DNA of 64,000 nt from Actinocorallia sp039871655. GTDB lineage: Bacteria; Actinomycetota; Actinomycetes; Streptosporangiales; Streptosporangiaceae. Each line of letters starts with the position of its first letter. The first letter of the stretch is position 1. The notes beneath the pieces were generated by a model. The model ran no database searches, was not told where the DNA came from, and worked only from the letters and a program-made list of their open reading frames with translations. Shown here piece after piece: positions 25,719 to 33,967 of this stretch. Location: the NCBI RefSeq assembly GCF_039871655.1, contig NZ_JBDPLZ010000011.1, positions 124,001 to 188,000 on the forward strand. Reading direction: 5' to 3'. Position numbers and translations under genes: made by a program.

Positions 25719-25765
25719 AGGCCACCCCACGTCGAGCGCTGTCTTCCTTCGTCCTTGGTGCGGGG

Positions 25766-25794
25766 TTGACCGTCCGGAGAACGCGTTCTAGTGT
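25766..25794 (+). promoter_or_regulatory. promoter of the sugar importer operon
   Basis: TTGACC, 17 bases, TAGTGT: a good actinobacterial sigma-A-type promoter. The predicted start near 25801 leaves a leader of about 50 bases that contains the LacI-type operator. Confidence 0.65.
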
Positions 25795-25826
25795 CCCGGA
25801 TCACAACGATGTTTCGGGGGAGCTTC

Positions 25827-25838
25827 CGAAACTTTTCG
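25827..25838. promoter_or_regulatory. LacI-type operator
   Basis: CGAAA-CT-TTTCG, a palindrome of the form common for LacI-family repressors. It lies downstream of the predicted transcription start, where bound repressor would block elongation. Confidence 0.6.
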
Positions 25839-25849
25839 AAAGGTCTGCG

Positions 25850-27148
25850 ATGAAGAGACGTACCTGGCTCACCCGGGCCGTCGCCGGTGGAACGGCCCTC
25901 GCCCTGAGCCTCGCCCTCGCGGCGTGCGGCGGGGACTCCGGCGGCGGAGAGGACGGAGAAATCCGCATCCTGGTGTACGGAGACGCCACCAACAAGGCCG
26001 AGACCAAGCTCGTCGAGACGTTCAACAGGACGTCGGACGTCAAGGCGGTCCTCGACACCATCCCGGGCGCCGACTACCAGGCGAAGCTCCAGACGATCAT
26101 CAACTCCAAGCAGGCGCCCGACGTCTTCTTCAACTGGGGCGGCGGCAGCATCCAGCCGTTCGTGAAGGCCGGCCTGCTCATGCCGCTCGACGACCTCATC
26201 GCGAAGGACCCCGCGCTGAAGTCCAGCTTCCTGCCCTCGGTGTTCGACACCGCGGTCGTCGACGGCAAGCCGTACGGCATCCCGATGCGCGGCACCCAGC
26301 CCGTCCTGCTGTTCCACAACAAGAAGGTCCTCGCCGACGCGGGCGTCTCGGTGCCGACCACATGGGACGAGCTGCTCGACGCCGTCGCGAAGCTCAAGGC
26401 GAAGGGCGTCACGCCCATCGCGCTCGGCGGCGGCGACAAGTGGCCCACCCAGATGTGGTTCCAGTACGTCTACGACCGCGTCGCCGGGCCCGAACTGTTC
26501 AAGCGGGCCGTCAGCGGCGACGCCTCCGCGTGGGACGGCCCCGACAGCCGCAAGGCGCTCGAGACGCTGCGGCAGCTGATCGACGCCGGGTCCTTCGGCA
26601 CCAACTTCGACTCGGTGAAGTTCACCGACGACGGCTCCCCCACCCTCCTCGCGCGGGGCAAGGCCGGCTTCGAGCTGATGGGCTCCTGGGCCTACTCCAC
26701 CCACCAGGAGCTCGACCCCGAATTCGCCGAGAAGGGCCTCGGATACAGCGCCTTCCCCGCCGTCCCCGGAGGCAAGGGCGACCCGGCGAACATCGTCGGC
26801 AACACCAACAACTTCTACTCGGTGCTGAAGAACACGAAGCACCCGGAGGCCGTCGCGGAGTTCCTGAAGCTCCAGTACTCCGACGAGTTCGTCAAGGAGC
26901 ATCTGGCCCTCGGCAACCTGCCCACCACCACGAACACGCCGAAGTTCCTCGACACCTCGGCCAACCCCGAATACGCGAAGTTCCAGTTCGGGCTCGTGGA
27001 GAAGGCCCCCGCCTTCCAGCTGTCCTGGGACCAGGCGTACCCGCCGGCCGCGATGACCCCGCTGCACCGGGCCGTCCAGGAGTTCTTCAACGGATCCATC
27101 GACGCCGACGGGTTCATCAAGGCCATGCAGGCCCTGCCCAAGCCTTGA
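25850..27148 (+). CDS. ABC sugar transporter substrate-binding lipoprotein
   Basis: Family 1 extracellular solute-binding protein, 432 residues. The signal peptide has a basic N-terminus (MKRRTWLTRAV) and a lipobox LAAC near residue 25, so it is anchored to the outer face of the membrane. GADYQAKLQTIINSKQAPDVFF and the aromatic-rich second lobe are typical of oligosaccharide binders. It is the first gene of the four-gene operon with two permeases and a GH3 glycosidase. As usual for actinobacteria, no ATPase is encoded here; a shared MsiK-type ATPase elsewhere is expected. Confidence 0.92.
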   Translation: MKRRTWLTRAVAGGTALALSLALAACGGDSGGGEDGEIRILVYGDATNKAETKLVETFNRTSDVKAVLDTIPGADYQAKLQTIINSKQAPDVFFNWGGGSIQPFVKAGLLMPLDDLIAKDPALKSSFLPSVFDTAVVDGKPYGIPMRGTQPVLLFHNKKVLADAGVSVPTTWDELLDAVAKLKAKGVTPIALGGGDKWPTQMWFQYVYDRVAGPELFKRAVSGDASAWDGPDSRKALETLRQLIDAGSFGTNFDSVKFTDDGSPTLLARGKAGFELMGSWAYSTHQELDPEFAEKGLGYSAFPAVPGGKGDPANIVGNTNNFYSVLKNTKHPEAVAEFLKLQYSDEFVKEHLALGNLPTTTNTPKFLDTSANPEYAKFQFGLVEKAPAFQLSWDQAYPPAAMTPLHRAVQEFFNGSIDADGFIKAMQALPKP

Positions 27149-27159
27149 CGGACCCCGCC

Positions 27160-28089
27160 ATGACCACTCTCACCGCGACCACCGCGGGCAAGCTCCGGGC
27201 CGCGCGGCGGCCCGGAGCCGCGTCCACCCGCCCGGGATTCCTCTGGGCGCTGCCCGCCACCGTCTTCTTCACCCTGTTCGCCCTCGTCCCGCTCGTCCTC
27301 GTCGCCGTCCTGTCCTTCACCGAGTGGAACGGCCTGGGCGACCCCGCCTTCGTCGGGACGGACAGCTGGTCGGCGCTGCTGGACGACCCCGTCATGCTCA
27401 AGAGCATTTGGCTGAGCCTGCTGCTCACCGCGCTCGGCGTCGCGTTCCAGACGCCGATGAGCATCCTGCTGGGCGTGTGGGCGGCGGGTAAGCAGCGCAA
27501 CCGCGCCCTGCTGTCCGCGATCTACTTCGTCCCGCTGCTGCTGTCGGCCACCGCCGTCTCGGTGCTGTGGCGCTCCCTGCTCGACCCGAACTTCGGCGTC
27601 CCCGCCGAGGCCCGCTGGCTGTTCGGCGACGGCAACCTGTTCAGCTCCCAGAGCGGGGCGATCGCCGTCCTCGTCTTCGTGGGCGTCTGGCAGTTCACCC
27701 CGTTCCACACCCTGATCTACCAGGGCGCTGCGCGCGCCATCCCGCAGGTGCTCTACCAGGCCGCGGAGATCGACGGGGCGGGACGGGTGCGCAGGTTCCT
27801 GCACATCACCCTGCCGCAACTGCGCAACGCGATCATCACCTCGGTGATCCTCATGGTCGTCGGCGGCCTGACGACCTTCGACACCGTGCTCATCCTCACC
27901 CAGGGCGGGCCCGGCACCGACACCACGATCACCGCCTACTACATGTACGACAAGGCGTTCAAGGGCTTCCAGTTCGGCGCCGCCTCGGCCGTCTCGCTGG
28001 TGCTCGTCGTGACCGCCACCCTCATCTCCCTCCTGGTCGTGCGGCTGTCCGGCTACGACCGGATGCGCGGAAGCACGGAGGGGGTCTGA
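27160..28089 (+). CDS. ABC sugar transporter permease (MalF-like)
   Basis: Permease of 309 residues with six predicted membrane segments. It has PGFLWALPATVFFTLFALVP at the N-terminus and the coupling motif YQAAEIDGAGRVRRFLHITLP (EAA box). LILTQGGPGTDTT near the C-terminus is a hallmark of MalF/UgpA-type carbohydrate permeases. It starts 11 bases after the binding-protein stop, and its TGA overlaps the ATG of the second permease. Confidence 0.92.
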   Translation: MTTLTATTAGKLRAARRPGAASTRPGFLWALPATVFFTLFALVPLVLVAVLSFTEWNGLGDPAFVGTDSWSALLDDPVMLKSIWLSLLLTALGVAFQTPMSILLGVWAAGKQRNRALLSAIYFVPLLLSATAVSVLWRSLLDPNFGVPAEARWLFGDGNLFSSQSGAIAVLVFVGVWQFTPFHTLIYQGAARAIPQVLYQAAEIDGAGRVRRFLHITLPQLRNAIITSVILMVVGGLTTFDTVLILTQGGPGTDTTITAYYMYDKAFKGFQFGAASAVSLVLVVTATLISLLVVRLSGYDRMRGSTEGV

Positions 28090-28907
28090 TGCGCGGACGC
28101 CCCAACCACCTCGCCGGACTCGGCTCTCTCGTCTGGCTCGCGGTCGTCGGACTGCCGCTGTACGTGATGCTCGCGGCGTCCCTGCAGAGCCGCTCCGACT
28201 ACTCGGCCGGCGGACCGCTGAGCGTCCCGGGACGGCTGACGCTCCAGAACTACCTCGACGTGTTCGACGGCGGATTCGGCCGCTACTTCCTCAACACCCT
28301 CATCGTCACCGTCGCCGTCGTCGCCATCGTGCTGCTGGTCGTACCGCCCCTGGCGTACGCGATCGTCCGCAGCCGGGGCCGCGCCACGACGGTGGTCTTC
28401 CGGCTCTTCCTGCTCGGGCTGGCCGTCCCCGCGCAGGCCGTCATCGTGCCGATGTTCTACGTCATCAGCGAGGCCGGCCTGTACGACAACCTCGTCGGGG
28501 TGATCCTGCCGACGGCCGCGTTCTCGCTGCCGGTGTGCACGCTGGTCCTCACCGGCGTCATGCGGGAGATCCACACGGAGCTGTACGAGGCGATGGCGAT
28601 CGACGGCGCCTCGGCCGGACGCATGTTCTTCCGGCTGGTCCTGCCGTTGTCCAAGGGCGGGCTGTCGACCATCACCGTCTTCTCCGCCCTCCAGGCGTGG
28701 AACGGGTTCCTCTTCCCCCTGGTCCTCACCCAGTCGGCCGAGACCAAGCTGATCACCCTCGGCCTCTACGACTTCCGCACCCAGCACGGCGTCAACGTCC
28801 CCGGCCTGCTCGCCGCGGTCGTGCTGTCCATGCTGCCCATCCTCATCGTCTACCTGTTCGCCCGGCGGGCCCTCATCCAGGGCCTGATGGGCGTCGGGGG
28901 AAAGTAG
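28089..28907 (+). CDS. ABC sugar transporter permease (MalG-like)
   Basis: Permease of 272 residues with six membrane segments, the EAA coupling motif YEAMAIDGASAGRMFFRLVLP, and the MalG-type WNGFLFPLVL segment. It pairs with the MalF-like protein. Nine bases separate its stop from the glycosidase start, so import and intracellular cleavage are co-expressed. Confidence 0.92.
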   Translation: MRGRPNHLAGLGSLVWLAVVGLPLYVMLAASLQSRSDYSAGGPLSVPGRLTLQNYLDVFDGGFGRYFLNTLIVTVAVVAIVLLVVPPLAYAIVRSRGRATTVVFRLFLLGLAVPAQAVIVPMFYVISEAGLYDNLVGVILPTAAFSLPVCTLVLTGVMREIHTELYEAMAIDGASAGRMFFRLVLPLSKGGLSTITVFSALQAWNGFLFPLVLTQSAETKLITLGLYDFRTQHGVNVPGLLAAVVLSMLPILIVYLFARRALIQGLMGVGGK

Positions 28908-28915
28908 ACCCGCGT

Positions 28916-31282
28916 ATGGAGAGCGAATTGGAGACCGAAACGGCCGCCCCCGCCTGGCGGGACGCCTCACTGCCCCCGCACGAGCGCGCCGCCGCGCTGC
29001 TCGCCGAGCTCACCCTCCCCGAGAAGGTCGCCCAGCTGTTCGGCGTCTGGGTCGGGGCGTCCGACGAGGGCGGCGAGGTCGCCCCCTACCAGCACGAGAT
29101 GGAGGAGCCCCCCGACCTGGAGGAGCTGCTCCCCGACGGGCTCGGCCAGCTGACCCGCCCGTTCGGCACCGCGCCCGTCGACCCGGCGCTCGGCGCGCTG
29201 TCCCTCGTGCGCACCCAGCGCCGGATCGTCGGCACCGGCCGGTTCGGCGTCCCCGCGATGGCACACGAGGAGTGCCTCGCCGGGTTCGCCGCCTGGCGGG
29301 CCACCGCCTACCCGGTGCCGCTGTCGTGGGGCGCATCGTTCGACCCGGACCTGGTGCGGCGCGTCGCCGGGCGAATCGGCCGCGACCTGCGCTCGGTCGG
29401 CGTCCACCAGGGCCTCGCCCCCGTCCTGGACGTCACCCGCGACGGGCGCTGGGGCCGGGTGGAGGAGACCATCGGCGAGGACCCCTACCTCGTGGGGACC
29501 ATCGGCACCGCTTACGTGCAGGGGCTGGAGGCCGCCGGGGTCGTCGCCACACTGAAGCACTTCGCCGGATACTCGGCGTCGCGGGCGGGCCGCAACCTCG
29601 CGCCCGTCGGCATGGGGGCGCGCGAACTCGCGGACGTGATCCTGCCCCCGTTCGAGATGGCGGTCCGGGAAGGTGGCGCCCGGTCGGTCATGCACTCCTA
29701 CACCGACCTCGACGGGGTGCCGTCCGCGGCGGACGCGGAGCTGCTCACCGGGCTGCTGCGCGACACCTGGGGGTTCACCGGCACCGTCGTGGCGGACTAC
29801 TTCGGCATCGCGTTCCTCAAGACGCTGCACGGCGTCGCCGGGAGCTGGGGCGAGGCCGCGGGGACCGCGCTGGCGGCGGGCGTCGACGTCGAACTGCCCA
29901 CGGTGAAGACCTTCGGCGGGCCGCTGCTGGAGGAGGTTGCCGCCGGACGCGTCCCGGAGGAGCTGATCTACCGGGCCGCGCTGCGCGTCCTCACCCAGAA
30001 GGCCGAACTGGGGCTGCTGGACCCCGACTGGGATCCCGTCCCGCCGGCGCTCGCCGGGGCGGATCTGGACGACCCGGCGTCGCTGCGCGGAACGGTCGAA
30101 CTCGACAGGCCGGAGAACCGGGCGCTCGCGCGGGAGCTCGCGGAGAAGGCCGTGGTGCTGCTGCGCAACGAAGGTGTGCTCCCGCTCTCGCGGCCCCGGC
30201 GGATCGCGTTGATCGGGCCCAACGCCGACGATCCCGCGGCGGTGCTGGGGTGCTATTCCTTCCCTCGGCACGTGGGGGTGCACCATCCCCGGGTCCCGGC
30301 GGGCATCGCGCTGCCGACCCTGCGGGAGGCGCTCACCGCGGAGTTCCCCGGAAGCGAGCTGGTCCACGCGCCCGGCTGCTCCGTGGACGGGCCCGGGAAG
30401 GAGGGTTTCGCCGCCGCGCTCGCCGTCGCCCGGGACGCCGACGTGGCGGTCCTGGCGCTCGGCGACCGGGCCGGGCTGTTCGGGCGCGGCACCAGCGGCG
30501 AGGGGTGCGACGCGGAGTCGCTCGTCCTCCCGGGTGTGCAGCAGGAGCTGCTGGACGCCCTGTTGGACACCGGGACTCCGGTCGTGGTCGTCCTGCTGGC
30601 GGGACGCCCCTACGCGCTCGGGCGGGCGGTCGGCGAATCAGCGGCGGTCGTCCAGTCGTTCTTCCCCGGGGAAGAGGGCACCGGGGCGATCGCCGGGGTG
30701 CTCAGCGGGCGCGTCGACCCGTCCGGGCGGTTGCCGGTGAGCGTGCCGAGGCGCCCGTACGTCCAGCCGTCGACGTACCTGGCGGCGCGGCTCGGCCACG
30801 CCACCGACGTGTCGGGCACGGACCCGACGCCCGCCTTCGGTTTCGGGCACGGACTGGCCTACACGAGCTTCGTCTGGTCGGACTTGGCCGTCGTCCGGGG
30901 CGAGACCGGCACGGATGGGGAGTTCCTGCTGGAGTTCACCGTCCGCAACACCGGGGACCGGGACGGGACCGAGGTCGTCCAGCTCTACCTGCACGACCCG
31001 GTGGCGTCGGTGGTGCAGCCGGTGCAGCGGCTGATCGGCTACCACCGCCTGCCGCTCGCGGCGGGCCGGGCCCGCCGTGTCCGCGTCGCCGTGCCCGCCG
31101 ACCTGGCTTCCTTCACCGGGCGCGACGGGACGCGCCGGGTCGAGCCCGGGGAGCTGGAGCTGCGGCTGAGCGCCTCCAGCACCGACCCGCGCCTGACCGC
31201 GGCGGTGGCGCTCACCGGCCCGGTGCGCCGACTCGACCACACCCGCCGCCTGCACCCGGTGTTCTCCTCCGCCGACGCCTGA
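28916..31282 (+). CDS. glycoside hydrolase family 3 beta-glycosidase
   Basis: Enzyme of 788 residues with no signal peptide, so it acts inside the cell on imported oligosaccharides. It has an N-terminal TIM barrel with the substrate-binding KHFAGYSASRAGRN and nucleophile Asp in VVADYFGIAF. A second alpha/beta domain (VVLLRNEGVLPLS, then FGRGTSGEGCD) and a C-terminal fibronectin-III-like domain (EFTVRNTGDRDGTEVVQLYL) follow. This three-domain layout fits beta-glucosidases and beta-xylosidases; the exact sugar is not resolvable. It is the last gene of the LacI-controlled operon. Confidence 0.92.
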   Translation: MESELETETAAPAWRDASLPPHERAAALLAELTLPEKVAQLFGVWVGASDEGGEVAPYQHEMEEPPDLEELLPDGLGQLTRPFGTAPVDPALGALSLVRTQRRIVGTGRFGVPAMAHEECLAGFAAWRATAYPVPLSWGASFDPDLVRRVAGRIGRDLRSVGVHQGLAPVLDVTRDGRWGRVEETIGEDPYLVGTIGTAYVQGLEAAGVVATLKHFAGYSASRAGRNLAPVGMGARELADVILPPFEMAVREGGARSVMHSYTDLDGVPSAADAELLTGLLRDTWGFTGTVVADYFGIAFLKTLHGVAGSWGEAAGTALAAGVDVELPTVKTFGGPLLEEVAAGRVPEELIYRAALRVLTQKAELGLLDPDWDPVPPALAGADLDDPASLRGTVELDRPENRALARELAEKAVVLLRNEGVLPLSRPRRIALIGPNADDPAAVLGCYSFPRHVGVHHPRVPAGIALPTLREALTAEFPGSELVHAPGCSVDGPGKEGFAAALAVARDADVAVLALGDRAGLFGRGTSGEGCDAESLVLPGVQQELLDALLDTGTPVVVVLLAGRPYALGRAVGESAAVVQSFFPGEEGTGAIAGVLSGRVDPSGRLPVSVPRRPYVQPSTYLAARLGHATDVSGTDPTPAFGFGHGLAYTSFVWSDLAVVRGETGTDGEFLLEFTVRNTGDRDGTEVVQLYLHDPVASVVQPVQRLIGYHRLPLAAGRARRVRVAVPADLASFTGRDGTRRVEPGELELRLSASSTDPRLTAAVALTGPVRRLDHTRRLHPVFSSADA

Positions 31283-31413
31283 GGGGCCGGCCGTCCTGCT
31301 CGAAGGGGCGCCGCGGGGCCGCCGGGCGCGGCATACCTGGTGAAACGGGTGGCCGAGGCCGGTCGGCGCCGATAGCGTGGCGACGGAACGGCCAGATCAG
31401 GCGGGGAGCGGGA

Positions 31414-32511
31414 GTGCGGCTGAGCGCCAACCGGAACAGGTTCCTGCTGGGGCTGCTGCCCTACGCGATGATGGGGGCGATCGCGTTCGCGGACGCGGTG
31501 ACCGGGCCCGAGTACGGGTTCCTGCCCCTGCTGTCGCTGGGCCCGGCGTTCGCGAGCCTGAGCGGCGGTGTGAAGCGGGCCCTGTCCATCGGCGTGCTGG
31601 CGATGCTGCTGTGCGCCGTGCTGGCCGTCTACAACGGCGTGCTGGGAACGCGCCAGAACACCGTGACGTGGGGGACGCTCCTCGGCGTGATCGGCGCCAG
31701 CGTCGTGGCGACCATGGGACGGCAGCGCAGGGAGCGGGAGCTGGCCAACGTCCGTTCGATCGCCGAGGCCGCGCAGCGCGTCCTGCTCAAGCCGGTCCCG
31801 CGGCAGGCCGGGCATCTGCGGATCGCGGTGTCCTACACCTCCGCGGTCACCGAAGCCCTGATCGGCGGCGACCTGTACGAGGTGGCGTCGTTCCCCGGCG
31901 GGGTGCGCGTCATCGTCGGCGACGTGCAGGGCAAGGGCCTGGAGGCGGTGGAGACCGCCGCGATCGTGCTGGGCGCCTTCCGTGAGGCCGCCCCCGACGA
32001 GCCCGACATCAAAGCGGTCGGCGCCCGGCTCGAACGCGCCCTGAACCGCCGCCTGAAGGGCGAGGACTTCGTCACCGCGATCCTCGCGGAGATCCGCGAC
32101 GACGACCTCACCCTCCTCAACTACGGCCATCCCCCGCCCCTCCTCCTCCGAGCCGACGGCACCTCCCTGTTCGCCGAACCCGAGCAGGCCGCTCCCCCGC
32201 TGGGCCTGGCCGACCTCGAACCGGACCCTCCCCTGCCCTACGGCCTCCCGTTCACGTCCGGCGACCAGCTCCTCCTCTACACCGACGGCGTCATCGAGGC
32301 CCGCGACCCGTCCGGCGGCTTCTACCCCTTGGACGAACGCGTCGCCCACCTCAAGGCCGACGACCCCGAAGAGGCCCTGGAGAACCTCCGCCGGGACCTC
32401 CTCACCCACCTCAGCGGCCCGCTCCAGGACGACACCGCCATGCTCCTCGTCCGCTGCCGCACCCACCTGGAAGGCCTCGAGAACTTCGAGGGCCCGGCGG
32501 AAGAGCGCTGA
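31414..32511 (+). CDS. membrane-anchored SpoIIE-type PP2C phosphatase
   Basis: Protein of 365 residues. The first 100 residues contain about three membrane segments (LLGLLPYAMMGAIAFADAV and two more). The cytoplasmic PPM/SpoIIE phosphatase domain follows, with metal-binding signatures GGDLYEV, GDVQGKGLEAV, LYTDGVIEARD and DDTAMLLV. Such proteins dephosphorylate anti-anti-sigma factors in partner-switching pathways. No anti-sigma or STAS gene lies next to it, so its partner is elsewhere. The GTG start follows GGGGAGCGGGAG. Its position between catabolic blocks looks incidental. Confidence 0.88.
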   Translation: MRLSANRNRFLLGLLPYAMMGAIAFADAVTGPEYGFLPLLSLGPAFASLSGGVKRALSIGVLAMLLCAVLAVYNGVLGTRQNTVTWGTLLGVIGASVVATMGRQRRERELANVRSIAEAAQRVLLKPVPRQAGHLRIAVSYTSAVTEALIGGDLYEVASFPGGVRVIVGDVQGKGLEAVETAAIVLGAFREAAPDEPDIKAVGARLERALNRRLKGEDFVTAILAEIRDDDLTLLNYGHPPPLLLRADGTSLFAEPEQAAPPLGLADLEPDPPLPYGLPFTSGDQLLLYTDGVIEARDPSGGFYPLDERVAHLKADDPEEALENLRRDLLTHLSGPLQDDTAMLLVRCRTHLEGLENFEGPAEER

Positions 32512-32581
32512 CCGCCCGTCGGAATGCTTTCTTCATCAGCTCATGAACCAAAGCGGAAATTCCGTTTCATACCATGCAGGC

Positions 32582-33196
32582 ATGTCCTCAGAACCGGGTA
32601 CCGCGGAGAACGGCGAGCAACTCCTCCAGACCGCTCTGCGGCTCTTCGCGCTCCTGGGCTATGACAACACCACCGTCGACATGATCGCGGAAACGGCGGG
32701 AAGGGACCGTGAAGCGGTCGCGGCGGCGGGCGGGAAGGCGGGGCTCTACCGGGCCTCGATGCAGAGATACGCCGACATGACGCATGCTCTGCTCGATTCT
32801 CTCGCCGCTCATTCCTCCCCTGATCCCGCCGAGGCGCACACGTCTCTCGACCTTATCCTCGACTTCTATTTCGAGCATCCCGAGTTCGGCCTCCTGTGGA
32901 CTCAGCGCTGGCTCTCCGACGCTCGCGACATATCTGATATCGAGCAGTCCTATCGGTCGCCGCTGCAAAAGATCGGTCACCGCCTTCTCTCCGTGACGAT
33001 CCTCAAAGGAAGAGGGGAAGAAGACGTGGAGATGGCGGCGAGCCTCTTCGACTGGGCCATTCACGGCTTCCTCACCGAAGGCATCGGGCAGGCCGACGGC
33101 GACGCCCTGAAGTCCGACGACCCGCGGGCCCGCCGCCGCTTCCGCGCCTACATGCACCGCCTCATGGACCTGCTCGAGCACGAACACCGCTCCTGA
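32582..33196 (+). CDS. TetR-like regulator with degenerate recognition helix
   Basis: Protein of 204 residues with the TetR N-terminal pattern (LLQTALRLFALLGYDNTTVDMIAETAG). The following segment is REAVAAAGGKAGLYRASM, which lacks the usual aromatic YxHF core of TetR recognition helices. The all-helical C-terminal half fits the ligand domain. An ATG at 32543 would add 13 residues; neither start has a clear ribosome site. Codon choice is visibly less GC-rich than in neighbours, suggesting later acquisition. A role is not assignable; it could be a divergent TetR or a former one. Confidence 0.65.
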   Translation: MSSEPGTAENGEQLLQTALRLFALLGYDNTTVDMIAETAGRDREAVAAAGGKAGLYRASMQRYADMTHALLDSLAAHSSPDPAEAHTSLDLILDFYFEHPEFGLLWTQRWLSDARDISDIEQSYRSPLQKIGHRLLSVTILKGRGEEDVEMAASLFDWAIHGFLTEGIGQADGDALKSDDPRARRRFRAYMHRLMDLLEHEHRS

Positions 33197-33237
33197 GCCG
33201 GTCGTGGCCGGCATGCCGCGTGGCGAAAGTGGCCTAG

Positions 33238-33251
33238 AATTGCATGTAACA
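33238..33251. promoter_or_regulatory. GntR-type operator, site A
   Basis: AATTGCATGTAACA, 11 of 14 matches to TGTTACATGTAACA. It overlaps a TAGAAT -10-like box and lies 35 bases upstream of the GntR start, so autoregulation is likely. Confidence 0.6.
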
Positions 33252-33285
33252 CATAGCTCTGTCCTCTGCTCCGGAAGGGTCGTCC

Positions 33286-33963
33286 ATGCCTGAGTCCTCC
33301 GAGGGTGGGATCCGGATGAGCCCGATCGGTGGCGGTGAGCTGCTGCTGGACCGGGTGGCGGGGGCGCTGCGCGCGGCGATCCTGAGCGGGGAGCTGGCGC
33401 CCGGCACCCATCTCAGCGTGCCGGAGCTGGCCCGGCAGCTGGAGGTGAGCCGGACCCCGGCGCGCGAGGCGCTGTTCCGGCTGCAGAGCGAGGGCCTGGT
33501 CAGCGTGACGCCGCGGCGCGGAGCGGTGGTGCTCAGCGGGGACCCGGGACGGCTGGCCGAGCTCTTCGAGTACCGCGAGGCGCTCGAGGGCATGGCGGCG
33601 CGGCTGGCGGCGAAGCGGATGGACGCGGACGGCAGGGCCGCGCTGCGGGCGTCCTTCGAGGCGCACGCCGAAGCGGTGCGGACCGGTGATCTGGCCGCGC
33701 ACGTGGAACACGACCAGGAGTTCCACGAGCTCTTCATCGCCGGCTCCGGCAACCAGCGGATCGAGCAGGAGCTCGGCCGGGTGCGTTCCCAGCTGACGCT
33801 GCTGACCCGCAGGATGTCGGCCAAGCCCGGCGCGCTGACCGAGATCGTCACCGCGCACGAGGCGATCCTCACCGGCATCGAGGCCGGGGACGGAAGGCGG
33901 GCCGAGAACGCGGCCAGGGTCCACGTGCGCGGGATCTTCGACTTCTACCGGGAGAACCCCTGA
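33286..33963 (+). CDS. GntR family transcriptional regulator (FadR/FCD type)
   Basis: Regulator of 225 residues. The N-terminal winged helix has ELARQLEVSRTPAREALFRL, the classical GntR motif. The helical FCD domain has EYREALEGMAARLAA and HDQEFHELFIAGSGNQRI, whose Asp/His residues often bind a metal. FCD effectors are usually carboxylates or acyl-CoAs. Four palindromes of the form TGTTACATGTAACA lie at its own promoter, at the divergent ligase/importer promoter and before the enoyl-CoA hydratase, which makes it the likely controller of the 33-48-kb block. It ends four bases from the convergent ligase gene. Confidence 0.92.
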   Translation: MPESSEGGIRMSPIGGGELLLDRVAGALRAAILSGELAPGTHLSVPELARQLEVSRTPAREALFRLQSEGLVSVTPRRGAVVLSGDPGRLAELFEYREALEGMAARLAAKRMDADGRAALRASFEAHAEAVRTGDLAAHVEHDQEFHELFIAGSGNQRIEQELGRVRSQLTLLTRRMSAKPGALTEIVTAHEAILTGIEAGDGRRAENAARVHVRGIFDFYRENP

Positions 33964-33967
33964 CGTC

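Noticed and set aside
29272..32511. Very long plus-strand frame through the GH3 gene
   Set aside because: Only its last third (from 31414) encodes a real protein, the phosphatase. The earlier part is Arg/Gly-rich shadow of the glycosidase.
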